Origin: CAVVVS01 sp963751355
GTDB taxonomy: Bacteria; Bacteroidota; Ignavibacteria; Ignavibacteriales; Ignavibacteriaceae
Length of the DNA: 64,000 nt
NCBI GenBank assembly: GCA_963751355.1
Contig: CAVVVS010000049.1
Coordinates: forward strand, 1-64,000
Reading direction: 5' to 3'
Position 1 is the stretch's first letter. Every line of letters starts with the position of its first letter. Below, one piece after another: positions 27,552 through 38,160 of the stretch. Below the pieces are notes generated by a model. It was not told the origin of the DNA. It saw nothing but the letters and a program-made list of their open reading frames with translations, and made no database searches. Made by a program: the position numbers and the translations under genes.

Positions 27552-28427
27552 ATGAAATCCAACCGGAAAAACTATAAATCCGCAATATTATTAATTCATT
27601 GCCCGGACCGGACAGGATTGGTTGCTTCCGTCACTAATTTTATTCTCAAATATGAAGGAAATATTCTTTATTTAGATCAGCATGTTGATCTTGAAAAGAA
27701 AATTTTCTTTATGCGGGTTGAATGGGATTTGGAGAGATTTAAAATACCGAAAGAAAATATAGTCGAACAGTTCGATAATGAAGCGGGTAAAAAATATAAC
27801 ATGAACCGGCAGCTTTATTTTTCGGATGAGAAATTAAAAATGGCAATTTTTATTTCCGAATATCCACATTGTCTTTATGATATTATTTCCAGATGGCAGG
27901 GAGGCGAATGGAATGTCGATATTCCTTTAATCATCAGCAATCATCCAACCTTAAAAGATGTTGCAGACAAATTTGGTATAGATTTCAAAGTTATCACGGT
28001 TAATAAAGAAAATAAATTTGAACAAGAAGAAAAACAAATCAAACTGCTTGAAGAATACAAAATAGATTTTGTAGTACTTGCCAGGTATATGCAAATATTG
28101 AGTAATAATTTTGTGAAGAAATATCAAAACAAAATCATAAATATACATCATTCATTTTTACCTGCGTTCTCGGGTGCGAAGCCTTATCATTCGGCATATG
28201 TACGCGGGGTAAAAATTATCGGTTCAACCAGCCATTACATAACCGCCGCACTCGATGAGGGCCCCATTATTGAACAGGATGTAACCAGAATAAGTCACTC
28301 CGATTCTATTTCGGATTTAATTCGTAAAGGCAGGGATCTTGAAAAGGTTGTTCTTTCCAGGGCAATATGGAAACACATTCAAAGAAAGATACTTGTTTAT
28401 GAGAACCGGACAATCATTTTTATCTGA
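27552..28427 (+). CDS. purU: Formyltetrahydrofolate deformylase
   Basis: The protein has 291 residues. An N-terminal ACT domain (about 10-80; HCPDRTGLVASVTNFIL) is followed by a formyl transferase domain with the catalytic block NIHHSFLPAFSGAKPYHSAY and the aspartate loop LDEGPIIEQD. It hydrolyses 10-formyltetrahydrofolate to formate and tetrahydrofolate; the ACT domain senses methionine and glycine in studied relatives. The ATG at 27552 has no clear ribosome binding site. No glycine cleavage or one-carbon gene adjoins it. Confidence 0.93.
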   Translation: MKSNRKNYKSAILLIHCPDRTGLVASVTNFILKYEGNILYLDQHVDLEKKIFFMRVEWDLERFKIPKENIVEQFDNEAGKKYNMNRQLYFSDEKLKMAIFISEYPHCLYDIISRWQGGEWNVDIPLIISNHPTLKDVADKFGIDFKVITVNKENKFEQEEKQIKLLEEYKIDFVVLARYMQILSNNFVKKYQNKIINIHHSFLPAFSGAKPYHSAYVRGVKIIGSTSHYITAALDEGPIIEQDVTRISHSDSISDLIRKGRDLEKVVLSRAIWKHIQRKILVYENRTIIFI

Positions 28428-28735
28428 ATGTCTATTACTATTCAGGCATTATCATTTTTTAATTTAAACATTATTGCCGGTAATAATTATACTGGTTATA
28501 GATCCTTAATCGAACTGTATCGGGAGTAATTAATAAAAAATTTCGATAGATTTTACCCCATTGTTGAATAAAGAAATTCACAAGTGCAGGGAAACGGATT
28601 AGTTTTTGCCATAGTTAAAAAATTAACCAATTTATAAATTTTGGCAATTGAGGCTGATAGCAAACAGTACAAAAGTATAGAACTTAGAATAATCTTTAAC
28701 AAGTGATTTAGGAAGCGAAGTCAGGTAAAAGTAAA
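28428..28735. other. Intergenic region after purU
   Basis: These 308 AT-rich bases lie between convergent genes. I see no RNA gene, conserved frame or strong terminator. Confidence 0.4.
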
Positions 28736-28984
28736 TCAGTTAGGATTTCTAAGGGCGCTGTAAATCCAGAGAATGATTAGTGCCCCAATTACACCGCCTA
28801 TGAAACCGGCAGTTTCACCCATTGAATAAATTCCGATAAATTGACCTAAAAATGTAGCTATTACTGCCCCTGATATGCCCAAAAGAGTAGTAATAAAGCA
28901 GCCCCCGGCATCTTTACCGGGCATTATCCATTTAGCCACTGCCCCAATTAAAAATCCGATAAAAACAGTCCAGATAAAATCCAT
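28736..28984 (-). CDS. GlsB/YeaQ/YmgE family stress-response membrane protein
   Basis: The protein has 82 residues from the ATG at 28984, chosen because GGAAAGAATTCT precedes it and the family begins MDFIW-like; the frame stays open 18 codons further without support. Three hydrophobic segments and the motifs IGAVAKWIMPGKDAGG and GETAGFIGGVIGA fit the transglycosylase-associated (Tag) family. Members are small inner-membrane proteins induced by stress; the biochemical role is unknown. The family name does not imply transglycosylase activity. Confidence 0.9.
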   Translation of the reverse strand: MDFIWTVFIGFLIGAVAKWIMPGKDAGGCFITTLLGISGAVIATFLGQFIGIYSMGETAGFIGGVIGALIILWIYSALRNPN

Positions 28985-29549
28985 AGAATTCTTTCCAAAC
29001 AAAAATCTGAATAATGATAATAGAGAATTTTTTATCATCCCTGTATGTTGAATGGATCAAAGATGCAGATAAAGTATTCTTCCCCTAAAAGAATCGTTTA
29101 TTGGTGTAAAATTTATAATTAAATAGAACGAAAATCAAGCTCTAAACCTTTATTTAAAAATCACTTATAATTTTTAATCGAATTTCAAAATTATCTTTCA
29201 AAGGATTATTAGGAACAGAGATTATTTTTACTTTCAAAAAATACTATTAATAAAGGAAGATAGTCAGATGAACATCGAAGCACTTTTAAGTTTAATCCGT
29301 CTTCGTGTTTATTTAGCCGAACGATAAATATCATTATTTTTAACTTCAAATAACGAAATTGAAACTCAATCATTATGAATAATTAAAAATTCAACCGAAA
29401 ACTAGTTTGCATTTATAACCGAACCTCCTATTAATCTTACTATAAGAAATAAAAAAGATTCGATTAATATCATTTTTTGCTATATTCCGCACAATTATAT
29501 TTGACATACAATTTAATTTTTTTTAGCTGCGCGGAAATTGGTATAAAAT
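28985..29549. other. Divergent intergenic region between the GlsB-like and CHAD genes
   Basis: The region has 565 very AT-rich bases. A 19-codon frame at 29269-29328 begins MNIEALLSL after AAAGGAAGA and is the only small frame with a plausible ribosome binding site. It is too short to judge. No hairpin or RNA gene is recognised. Confidence 0.4.
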
Positions 29550-30455
29550 ATGTCTTTCAAATTAAAAAAGAATGAAGCTGCCGGTAACGGTATCAAACGT
29601 ATATTAATTGAACAGTCAAGTAAAGCAATTTCGGATTTAATGTATTTGGGAGATGACCGGGATGAACGGATTCATGATGCGAGAAAGAGCTTTAAGAAAA
29701 TTCGTGCACTTCTTCGTTTAATCAGAAATGAGATCAGCGAGGAACAGTATCGTAGAGAAAATGAATGTATTCGCGATGCCGGCAGAAAATTAGCCGTTGC
29801 AAGAAACAGCCTTATACTTATTAATTCTCTTGATTCATTATCAAATGATTTTAATAGCCTGATAAATGTGGACCTGTATAACGAACTAAAAAAAATGCTT
29901 CGGGAAAATTATGAGATTGAATATCGAAATAATTATTCAAATGAAAATTTAGCTGCAGAGATTGTACAAATTATTCATTCTGCTAGAGCACGGTTCCAAA
30001 ATATGAACTTAAATAGCTGCGATTTTGATTCAATTAAAAAGGGTTTAAGAATAATTTATAAACAGGGATATAAACAAACCTTTGAGGTGAACGAAAACAG
30101 TAGTGATGAAAATTTACACGAATTACGCAAAAGAGTTAAATATTTGTGGTATGTGCTCCGGTTATTTAAAGCGGCTGATTCAAAATCGATTAAAAAATTA
30201 ATTGAAGATGCTCATCAACTCTCGGATTTTTTAGGTGAAGATCATGACCTGGCGGAACTAAAAAATATCATTTTAATTATGAGCAAAAATGAAAAAAATC
30301 GACAGGATATAAACAACTTGCTTTTAATAATCGAGAAAAGAAGAGAACAGTTGCAATCATTTGCGATGCAGTTATCCGGAAAAGTGTACAAATATAAACC
30401 GGGTAAATTTGTTAATAAAATCGAGTCCGATTGGAATGAATGGAAAAACAACTGA
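29550..30455 (+). CDS. CHAD domain-containing protein
   Basis: The 301-residue protein is almost all alpha-helical and carries the conserved histidine motifs of CHAD domains: ERIHDARKSFKKIRALLRL (about residues 39-57), NLHELRKRVKYLWY in the second half, and GEDHDLAEL. CHAD proteins bind polyphosphate and are often near polyphosphate kinase or CYTH phosphatase genes; neither is present here. It is cytosolic. The start follows an AT-rich stretch with no obvious ribosome binding site. Confidence 0.9.
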   Translation: MSFKLKKNEAAGNGIKRILIEQSSKAISDLMYLGDDRDERIHDARKSFKKIRALLRLIRNEISEEQYRRENECIRDAGRKLAVARNSLILINSLDSLSNDFNSLINVDLYNELKKMLRENYEIEYRNNYSNENLAAEIVQIIHSARARFQNMNLNSCDFDSIKKGLRIIYKQGYKQTFEVNENSSDENLHELRKRVKYLWYVLRLFKAADSKSIKKLIEDAHQLSDFLGEDHDLAELKNIILIMSKNEKNRQDINNLLLIIEKRREQLQSFAMQLSGKVYKYKPGKFVNKIESDWNEWKNN

Positions 30456-30684
30456 TTTATAGCAGACGAAAATATAAGAACAAAAATAAGCTATAATTAG
30501 TTTAGCAATTGTTTTTGGCTCATAAGGTAGGGTTAACCGGCAATGTGGAATGCATCGGTCTGAGATTCCTTTCTTTATTGAAAAAATCATATCCTTAAAA
30601 TAATTCGTTTGCAGCATTAATTTTTACTATATTTTAATAGTTGCCGCGAATAAATTTTTATATCAGTTTACCATGGGGAGTTTT

Positions 30685-31041
30685 ATGAAGTATAAAAATT
30701 TAACACTTGCTTTTATTTTTCAAGCTGTAACCGGTGTATTATCAATAATTGCAATAGCTGTTTTTGGCGGAAAGGGCCTTGCCGTTATTACTTTGTTGGC
30801 ATTAAGGCCCCTTCTTTTGGAAAAAGAAAATAATTTTCCTGACGAAAGTATATGGCGGTTATATTATGATATTTTAAAACTAAGCGTATTTTTTACCGCA
30901 TTGACCATTATATTTATTTATTTTAGTTCAATACTGCTGCACGGAGAAGTTTTGAAATCTGAAATATTGTTTATTTCCGTTCCTCCTTATTTTTTAATTA
31001 TACATGCGTTGGTCGGTGTGGGCTGGATAAGAAAAGCATGA
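30685..31041 (+). CDS. Small integral membrane protein, unknown function
   Basis: The product has 118 residues if it starts at 30685, which I prefer because GGGGAG precedes it; the frame also opens at 30673. Three or four hydrophobic segments cover most of the sequence (LAFIFQAVTGVLSIIAIAVF, KLSVFFTALTIIFIYF, ILFISVPPYFLIIHALVG). I recognise no family. It is followed by the dead oxygenase gene on the same strand. Confidence 0.6.
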   Translation: MKYKNLTLAFIFQAVTGVLSIIAIAVFGGKGLAVITLLALRPLLLEKENNFPDESIWRLYYDILKLSVFFTALTIIFIYFSSILLHGEVLKSEILFISVPPYFLIIHALVGVGWIRKA

Positions 31042-31139
31042 CTTCCAGTAAATTTCCACCTATTTTTATTTTTTTCTTTAGATTGTCTGGTGACTTTAAC
31101 TTCCCTTTGATTTTCATATTTAGTTTTGACTTTTAAAAA

Positions 31140-31762
31140 GTGGATTATTTCTTGAACATAAATATTCAAATCACGAATGATTTGGCGGAGGCGGGATATT
31201 CTATTGTCCAGAACTTTTTACCTGAAACAATCATTGCTTTACTCATTAATGAGGTACAGTGCCTTTGGAAGGAAGAAGCCTTTAAGCTAGCCGGAATTGG
31301 CAGGAGTGATAATCTAAAATATAATTCCGAAATCTGTAATGATTATGTTCATTGAATTGAACCCGGAAATTTATCAAATGCTCTTACGTTTTATTGGCAA
31401 AAAATTTAAAGTCTGCGTCTGGAAATAAATAGAAGAATGTTTTTGAGTGCAATAGCTTCTGAAGCACCTTTTGCCGTCTATCCACCGGGTACATTTTATA
31501 AAAGGCACCTCGATCAATTTAAAACGTTCAGCATAGATTAATATCATGCCTGCCGTATCTTAATTCCAGATAACATGAAAAAAGCAGAGGCCAATTGAGA
31601 ATTTATTCCAATGATAATAATGGTCCGTTTGTAGATATTTATCCTCATTCAAATACATTCGTTTGTTTTAGAAGCGACGTAACGTACCATGAAGTACCTC
31701 CAGCTTTGAAGCCGAGATGTAGTTTAACAGGCTGGTTACGGAGAGAGGCATTTACTCTTTAA
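31140..31762 (+). pseudogene. Decayed 2OG-Fe(II) oxygenase
   Basis: The N-terminal part reads LAEAGYSIVQNFLPETIIAL. In the same frame, after TGA at 31353 and a TAA near 31410, it continues as NRRMFLSAIASEAPFAVYPP and TFYKRHLDQF, which contains the HxD iron motif. A frame change near 31540-31560 leads to LRIYSNDNNGPFVDIYPHSN and TYHEVPPALKPRCSLTGWLR, holding the distal iron histidine and the 2-oxoglutarate arginine. The whole enzyme can be traced with two nonsense codons and at least one indel. Neighbouring genes are intact, so this looks like true decay rather than read error. The relatives are SM-20/prolyl hydroxylase-type proteins. Confidence 0.8.
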
Positions 31763-31898
31763 TTATTACTAATCTTCTTCGTGATGTTATCCCGTAGTTT
31801 TTTTCTCGTTTGTGGAAATTCTTATTTTTGTTAAAAATTTCATACTTTTTAAATAATATTAACTGATTGTGTTTAATGCTAATTAGTGAGAAAAAAAT

Positions 31899-32567
31899 AT
31901 GAGTTCATCAAATTTTATTCCATTAGAGGATTATAAAGAATATACGAACGAAGAAATGAAAGAACGCTCTAAATTATTTTATTTTGAAATGAAAAAACGA
32001 AGAACCGTAAGGCAATTTTCAAATAAACCGGTGCCTAAAAAGATAATTGAAAATTGTTTACTTGCTGCGGGAACTTCTCCAAGCGGAGCTAATATGCAGC
32101 CCTGGCATTTCGTTGTTATCCAAAATTCTGAAATAAAAAGGAAAATCAGAATAGCAGCCGAAGAGGAGGAAAAAGAATTTTACAAACACCGCGCACCTAA
32201 AGAGTGGCTGGAAGCGCTTGCACCTTTGGGTACCGATGAAAATAAATCATTTTTAGAAGCGGCGCCTTATCTGATTGCCATTTTTTCGAAAAGATATGAA
32301 CTGCTCTCGAACGGTAAAAAAATAAAACAATATTATTCAATTGAATCCACGGGAATTGCAACCGGAATATTAATTACCGCATTTCATCATGCCGGACTGG
32401 TCTCGCTAACACATACTCCGAGTCCTATGAATTTTTTAAATTCCATTTTAGATAGACCCCGAAACGAGAAACCGTTTTTACTTTTAGTAGTCGGATATCC
32501 GGCAGAAGGTACTTTAGTACCGGATATTAAGAGAAAGCAGTTAACGGAAATTTCTTCTTTCATTTAA
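31899..32567 (+). CDS. Nitroreductase-fold flavoprotein, iodotyrosine deiodinase-like
   Basis: The protein has 222 residues. RRTVRQFS (residues 34-41) binds FMN, and [15 protein letters not shown] and ESTGIATG are as in the deiodinase branch of the nitroreductase superfamily. The substrate-lid triad known from human iodotyrosine deiodinase, E-x3-Y-x20-K, is present with exact spacing as E91, Y95 and K116. TPSPMNFLN and VVGYPAEG near the end also fit. The enzyme would reductively remove a halide from halotyrosines. This function is an inference from motif spacing. It is cytosolic and monocistronic, upstream of an MFS gene. Confidence 0.85.
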   Translation: MSSSNFIPLEDYKEYTNEEMKERSKLFYFEMKKRRTVRQFSNKPVPKKIIENCLLAAGTSPSGANMQPWHFVVIQNSEIKRKIRIAAEEEEKEFYKHRAPKEWLEALAPLGTDENKSFLEAAPYLIAIFSKRYELLSNGKKIKQYYSIESTGIATGILITAFHHAGLVSLTHTPSPMNFLNSILDRPRNEKPFLLLVVGYPAEGTLVPDIKRKQLTEISSFI

Positions 32568-32705
32568 TTAATTCTCTTAGAATTATTAAAGCTGTTTAAT
32601 TTTGCATGTAATCTTACGTAAAGAGTTATTATTTAATCTGCTGTAAATTAGTGTTGTGAAGTTTCGCCGGTAATTTTTGTTCACTCAAAGCAAATTTGTT
32701 TTTTA

Positions 32706-33896
32706 ATGGAAATATATGTCATAAATAAAAATGGATTAAAATCATTAAATCCGGGAATCGTATTTATAATTGCGATTGCATGCGGGATTACCGTGGCAAA
32801 CCTCTACTGGGCTCAACCACTACTAGATACTATTGGACACGCATTTGATGCAAGTCCTACAACAGCAGGGTTAATAGTAACATTTACTCAAATTGGTTAT
32901 GCAATAGGGCTGGTGTTTCTCGTTCCATTAGGTGATGTACTTGAACGAAGGAGATTAATTGTTCTGGTATTATTCGTTGCAGTAATCTCACTTGTGGCTG
33001 CATCAGTTTCTACGACGATATTTTTATTTATAATATCATCTCTTGCTATAGGAATCTCATCGGTGGTTGCTCAAATACTGGTTCCATTTTCCGCAACGTT
33101 AGCGATGGATCATGAGAGAGGAAAAGTCGTCGGACAGGTAATGAGCGGATTGTTGATCGGAATTTTGCTTGCCCGTACCTTAAGCGGATTAATTTCTGCT
33201 GCTTTGGGTTGGAGATATGTTTTCGGAATAGCTGCCTTGTTAATTTTAGTTTTATCCCTCGTGTTACAGCAGAAACTCCCTCGCAGCAAGATGGATGTAG
33301 ACCTTACTTACAAAGAATTACTAAAAACAGTTTGGGATTTGGTTAAAACAGAACCAATGCTCAGAAGAAGGTCTATTTACGGTGCTTTAATATTTGCCAA
33401 TTTTAGTGTTCTTTGGACGAGTTTAACTTTTTTACTAGCACATCCGCCATACAGCTACAGCGATGCAATTATAGGGCTATTTGGGTTAGTGGGAGCATCC
33501 GGTGCAATGAGTGCCAATATTGCAGGCAGGTTTGCCGATAAAGGGAATACCCTGAAAGCAACAGGATTTTTTCTGATTATGATTTTACTTTCCTTTATTT
33601 TAATGGCAATCGGTGCAAAAATATTAATCGTTTTGTTAATCGGGATCATAATACTTGATCTCGGCGTACAAGGCACGCATATTTTAAATCAAAGCGAAAT
33701 TTATAAATTAAAACCGGAAGCTAGAAGCCGTTTGACGACTGCGTATATGACGAGCTTTTTTATAGGAGGCTCTGTCGGCTCTGCTACTTCCGCAATTATG
33801 TATAATTATGAAGGCTGGTTTGGAGTATGTTTGTTGGGCGGTATTTATTCTATGAGTGCACTGATTATATGGATTAGAGAATTATTAAACAGATAA
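32706..33896 (+). CDS. MFS transporter
   Basis: The protein has 396 residues and about twelve membrane helices. ANLYWAQPLLDTIGHAF near the start, a loop 2-3 motif (PLGDVLERRRLI) and SYSDAIIGLFGLVGASGAM are typical of the YfiS/arabinose-efflux-like MFS_1 group. The substrate is unknown. It follows the deiodinase-like gene by 138 bases and could be cotranscribed, but nothing else links them. It converges on the Kef gene. Confidence 0.88.
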   Translation: MEIYVINKNGLKSLNPGIVFIIAIACGITVANLYWAQPLLDTIGHAFDASPTTAGLIVTFTQIGYAIGLVFLVPLGDVLERRRLIVLVLFVAVISLVAASVSTTIFLFIISSLAIGISSVVAQILVPFSATLAMDHERGKVVGQVMSGLLIGILLARTLSGLISAALGWRYVFGIAALLILVLSLVLQQKLPRSKMDVDLTYKELLKTVWDLVKTEPMLRRRSIYGALIFANFSVLWTSLTFLLAHPPYSYSDAIIGLFGLVGASGAMSANIAGRFADKGNTLKATGFFLIMILLSFILMAIGAKILIVLLIGIIILDLGVQGTHILNQSEIYKLKPEARSRLTTAYMTSFFIGGSVGSATSAIMYNYEGWFGVCLLGGIYSMSALIIWIRELLNR

Positions 33897-33947
33897 CTAG
33901 TTTAAGGTCAAATATATTATTAAACCGTTACAACTAACAATCATGAT

Positions 33948-35921
33948 TCATTTCTTTTCTTCAATTCCGTTTAGAAAATTTATTGCCCTATCAACAGACT
34001 TATGCGTGCCCGTAATTACTAATGTATCATTTTGTAATATCTTTTCTTTGCCTCCGGGGCCGGTAATATTTTTTTCTCCACGTACAATGGCAATAATAGT
34101 TGTTTCCGTTAAAGCTCTTAAATTCAATTCACTGATTGTTTTCCCCAAATGAATATTATCATCGGTAACAAAGTATGTTTCGGTTAAACCTGCAGCAAGT
34201 ATTTCATTTAGATTAATAAAAGGATTAACAATTTCATCTTCTTTTCGCATCAGTCCGTAAGATTCACCTCGCAAGATAGCCGTTTGCTTCATAATTACAT
34301 TCAACGGTATGTGGTATTTCTCTAATACCTTGCTGAAAATTTGCAATGATGTTTCAAATTCCTCAGGAATTACCTCATCTGCGCCGTAAATTTTTAATTC
34401 ATTTATCTCACTGTTAAAACGTGTTCTCACAATTGTGTAAATGCCTGGATTTAATTTTTTTGCCGTTTGTAAACCTCGTTTTGATGCAGCCGGATCGGAT
34501 ATTGCAAAAACTATAATCGACGCCCTTTCAATTCCTGCTGTCTTTAAAATTAACTCGTGTGACGCATCGCCGAATATAATTCTTTTACCTTTTTCTTTTT
34601 CCTTTTTCACAGTTTCGGCATTCATTTCAATAACAATAAATTCAATTCCCGTTTCTTTTAATACTCTTGCCAAGTTTTTACCATTTAATCCGTATCCGAC
34701 AATAATTACATGATCTTCCAGCTTATGCCGCTGTTGCTCTTTATCTTTTGGGATTGATATCCTGTTTACTTTAAAACCTATTGCCGGTGCAATATTTATG
34801 AGAAATGGGGTGAGTAGCATTGTAAAAATTGAAGATGAAAGGAATGCATTATAAAATTCGGGGTTAATCAAATTAAAATTCAATCCTCCCTGTGAAAGGA
34901 CAAAGGAAAATTCACCGACTTGTGCAAGTCCTACCCCCGTAATAACAGCGACTCTTACAGGGTAGTTCAAAATTTTTATGATGATAAAAATGATTGAAGA
35001 CTTTAAAATAATTATAGCCGCGGTAATAGATATCAACAACAGGAAATTATTATAAACGAATTGAATATTTAACAAAAGCCCGATAGACACAAAAAATATA
35101 CTATTAAATACATCTTTTAACGGAATAATATCCGAAGTAATTTGATGGCTGTAATCGGATTCGGAAAGTATTAGACCAGCGATAAACGCCCCAATGGCAA
35201 ATGATAATCCTAAATAATGAGTTAGGTATGCGGTACCAAGCAGCAGAAGAATAGTGCCAATAGTAAATGCTTCTCTTATTTTTAGCTTAGCCAATTGAAA
35301 TATAACTTTGGGCATTAAAAATTTTGAGATTAAAATAATCAGAGCAACTGCACCAAAAGCATAAAACAGTTGAAGCACAATCCTGCCCGGTGTATAGTTG
35401 CTTTCACCGCCGAGTATAGGCAGCAGGATCAGCATCGGTACGATAGCCAGATCTTGAAGTATTAAAATCATTAGAGATAGTCTGCCTTGAGGTGACTCCA
35501 GTTCATTTCGATCAGAAAGCAATTTGAGTACAATTGCCGTACTGGATAAACTGGCAAGCATACCTAAAAATATTGCATACTTAATCTTTACATCAAAAAA
35601 ATAAAAAATAGAAGCAGTTATTACTATTGTTATTAATATTTGGAGAATTCCGGCATAAAAAAGCACTTTTCTCATTCGTAGTAATTTGTCCAATGATACT
35701 TCAAGTCCGATAGTAAATAACAATAAAATCACACCGATTTCCGCCATTAAATTAATCTCTTTTAAATTAGAAATTAATTCAAAGCCGTAGGGACCAATTA
35801 TTATTCCCGCTACCAAAAAACCCAAAATACTTGGCAGTTTTACCCTGTTAAGCAGAAAAATTATTGGCAGGGAAACTAATAAAATTATAACGATATCTTT
35901 GATGATTGTAAATTCTTGCAT
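33948..35921 (-). CDS. Kef-type monovalent cation:proton antiporter (CPA2) with RCK domain
   Basis: The protein has 657 residues. A twelve-helix Na/H exchanger domain spans about residues 5-385 (FLVAGIIIGPYGFELI; GLALAQVGEFSFVLSQ-type block). A TrkA-N domain follows from about 408 (HVIIVGYGLNGKNLARVL, a GxGxxG nucleotide site) and a TrkA-C domain from about 570. It would exchange potassium or sodium for protons under nucleotide control. It is single and has no KefF/KefG partner gene. Confidence 0.92.
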   Translation of the reverse strand: MQEFTIIKDIVIILLVSLPIIFLLNRVKLPSILGFLVAGIIIGPYGFELISNLKEINLMAEIGVILLLFTIGLEVSLDKLLRMRKVLFYAGILQILITIVITASIFYFFDVKIKYAIFLGMLASLSSTAIVLKLLSDRNELESPQGRLSLMILILQDLAIVPMLILLPILGGESNYTPGRIVLQLFYAFGAVALIILISKFLMPKVIFQLAKLKIREAFTIGTILLLLGTAYLTHYLGLSFAIGAFIAGLILSESDYSHQITSDIIPLKDVFNSIFFVSIGLLLNIQFVYNNFLLLISITAAIIILKSSIIFIIIKILNYPVRVAVITGVGLAQVGEFSFVLSQGGLNFNLINPEFYNAFLSSSIFTMLLTPFLINIAPAIGFKVNRISIPKDKEQQRHKLEDHVIIVGYGLNGKNLARVLKETGIEFIVIEMNAETVKKEKEKGKRIIFGDASHELILKTAGIERASIIVFAISDPAASKRGLQTAKKLNPGIYTIVRTRFNSEINELKIYGADEVIPEEFETSLQIFSKVLEKYHIPLNVIMKQTAILRGESYGLMRKEDEIVNPFINLNEILAAGLTETYFVTDDNIHLGKTISELNLRALTETTIIAIVRGEKNITGPGGKEKILQNDTLVITGTHKSVDRAINFLNGIEEKK

Positions 35922-36614
35922 CTTAGTGCGTCGATATTATTATTTTATGTGATGAAATATTTTTAACAAGTTGATTATGAAAATTTGCCGACGGAACCGT
36001 TTCCGGCAAAATAGCTGGATTCTAGTATAAAATTTGAATGAGTTAAATATTGCCGTACTAAAATCAAAGTAATAAAAAATTTATTTCAAGATTTAGATGC
36101 TCAACTCAAATAGTAGTATACCACATCTTAATTTATTCTTCTGAACTTGATCTTACGAACGGTTCCCCCGATTGTGCATGTTTATGGTTTTAATAAGCTA
36201 TTTATTATCGAGATATGCAACAAAATAATATTGATTTTTATTAATTTGAAGAACAAGTTCGTGTTTTCAAATTGAATAATGATTTCAGCAACTTCTTACA
36301 ATTTTTTAATGGTGATTATACTCCTTGCTTAAGCATTTCTAAATTTATAAGTTGAAAATGAGAAACAAATTTAAAATATTCATGTGTATAACCTTCCTAT
36401 GCTAAAATTTTAAATTGTACAACGGGAGCATTAATATGCTTTACCGGAGGAATATTTATTCGATCATTTCAAAGAACCGGCAAGTTTCAACTGCACTTTG
36501 CAGCCGGAAGATTATAGAAATAAATATGTATACTTTTGTTTCATTTTAGCAGATATAAATTTTTGGTATTTAAACACAGAATATTTTGTTAATGAAAAAA
36601 TAAGAGGTGATTTT
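35922..36614. other. Long divergent intergenic region upstream of the first glutamate dehydrogenase
   Basis: These 693 AT-rich bases hold the promoters of the Kef and gdh genes. A compound hairpin lies at 35984-36010: TTTGCCG pairs with CGGCAAA and encloses ACGG-AA-CCGT. From about 36435 a frame without stops reads [12 protein letters not shown] and leads into the gdh frame. It has no start codon and no family likeness, so I treat it as non-coding or a remnant. Confidence 0.45.
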
Positions 36615-38045
36615 ATGTCTAATCATATTAGTTCAAAACGAGAAGGCGGTTTTTTTGAAGATGTTCTTGAATATTTTGATAGGGCTGCTAAATTAACGAA
36701 ATACCCTCCCGGTTTATTGGATCAGATAAGATATTGTAACAGTGTGTACAGGATGAAATTTCCGGTAAGAATAAAAGGTGAAATAAAGGTTATTACTGCT
36801 TACAGAGTAGAACACAGTCAGCACAAATTACCGGTAAAAGGGGGAATAAGATACGCCCTTTCGGTCAACCAGGATGAAGTTATGGCGCTTGCTTCCTTGA
36901 TGACTTATAAATGTGCGGTGGTAAGTGTCCCGTTCGGGGGAGCTAAAGGCGGGGTTCAAATTGATCCAAAATCATTAGACGAGGTGGAACTTGAGCACAT
37001 AACCCGGCGTTATACAGCGGAACTGGTAAGGAAAAATTTTATCGGACCCGGCATTGATGTACCGGCTCCAGATTACGGAACAAGTGCAAGGGAAATGGCA
37101 TGGATTGCAGATACATATGCTACGTTTAATCCCGGACAAATTGATACCGACGCATGCGTTACGGGAAAGCCAATCAGTCAGGGAGGAATTCAGGGAAGAA
37201 CCGCTGCGACTGGTAGAGGAGTATTTTACGGTTTACGGGAAGCAGTCAGCAGTGCTGAAGATATGAAAAAAATCGGTCTGGCACCCGGACTGGAAGGTAA
37301 ACGGGTTATTGTTCAGGGACTCGGAAACGTAGGTTATCATGCTGCAAAGTTTCTTCAGGAAGCCGGAGCCATTATAACCGGATTGGCGGAATTTGAAGGG
37401 GCGATTTACGATTCAAAAGGACTGGATGTGGTAGACGTTATGAGACATAGAAAAGAAACCGGGTCAATACTGAAATATAAAAAAGCTAAAAATATTAAAG
37501 ATACTCACAAAGCTCTTGAGATTGATTGCGATATATTAGTTCCTGCAGCCTTAGAAAATCAAATTAATACGGGAAATGCTAAAAATATTAGAGCAAAAAT
37601 TGTTGCCGAAGCTGCAAACGGCCCTGTTACACCCGAAGCCGAAAGTATATTACTGAAAAAGGGAGTGCTGATAATACCTGATTTGTATTTAAATGCCGGT
37701 GGAGTGACGGTTTCATATTTCGAATGGCTTCGGAATTTATCCCATGTCAGATTCGGAAGGATGGGAAAGAATTATGACGAACTTATAAACCGTACTTTGG
37801 TTGAATCAATAGAAAAGGCAATTGGCAGAACGCTTGATGAAAAATCGAAAAAAATTATTATGCACGGAGCAGATGAAGAAGATCTTGTTAACTCAGGTTT
37901 AGAGGAAACCATGGTTCATGCATATCATGAAATGAGGAATAAATATAAAGCAAATTCTAAAATACTCGATCTGCGAACAGCAGCATTCACGAATGCAATA
38001 GAAAAAATTGCTAATTCGTATCTTGCGCTGGGAATTTTTCCCTAA
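36615..38045 (+). CDS. Glu/Leu/Phe/Val dehydrogenase (glutamate dehydrogenase, type with long N-terminus)
   Basis: The protein has 476 residues from the ATG at 36615, chosen because AAGAGGTGATTTT precedes it; the frame also allows a TTG 39 codons earlier. The catalytic block is [14 protein letters not shown] and the Rossmann motif is [14 protein letters not shown]. It converts glutamate to 2-oxoglutarate and ammonia, or the reverse, in the cytosol. It belongs to a different type from the three minus-strand dehydrogenases of this locus, with [11 protein letters not shown] and a long C-terminal tail. It converges on the 415-residue gdh across a decayed gene. Confidence 0.93.
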   Translation: MSNHISSKREGGFFEDVLEYFDRAAKLTKYPPGLLDQIRYCNSVYRMKFPVRIKGEIKVITAYRVEHSQHKLPVKGGIRYALSVNQDEVMALASLMTYKCAVVSVPFGGAKGGVQIDPKSLDEVELEHITRRYTAELVRKNFIGPGIDVPAPDYGTSAREMAWIADTYATFNPGQIDTDACVTGKPISQGGIQGRTAATGRGVFYGLREAVSSAEDMKKIGLAPGLEGKRVIVQGLGNVGYHAAKFLQEAGAIITGLAEFEGAIYDSKGLDVVDVMRHRKETGSILKYKKAKNIKDTHKALEIDCDILVPAALENQINTGNAKNIRAKIVAEAANGPVTPEAESILLKKGVLIIPDLYLNAGGVTVSYFEWLRNLSHVRFGRMGKNYDELINRTLVESIEKAIGRTLDEKSKKIIMHGADEEDLVNSGLEETMVHAYHEMRNKYKANSKILDLRTAAFTNAIEKIANSYLALGIFP

Positions 38046-38160
38046 ACAGATTATAATGTGGAATTTTAATTTTTATAAATTCCTCTCAGATTTCCGATAC
38101 GGAAGTTAGGATATTGCAGTACATCTACATTTGCAGATAAAAAGAGATAGTCCAAAAAGT

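Noticed and set aside
29040..29549. Small RNA or riboswitch in the long AT-rich gap before the CHAD gene
   Set aside because: No stable stem or terminator could be found by eye; only a 19-codon frame with a possible ribosome binding site is present.
36498..36614. 39-residue N-terminal extension of the first glutamate dehydrogenase from a TTG codon
   Set aside because: The ATG at 36615 has a good ribosome binding site, and the extension does not resemble the family.
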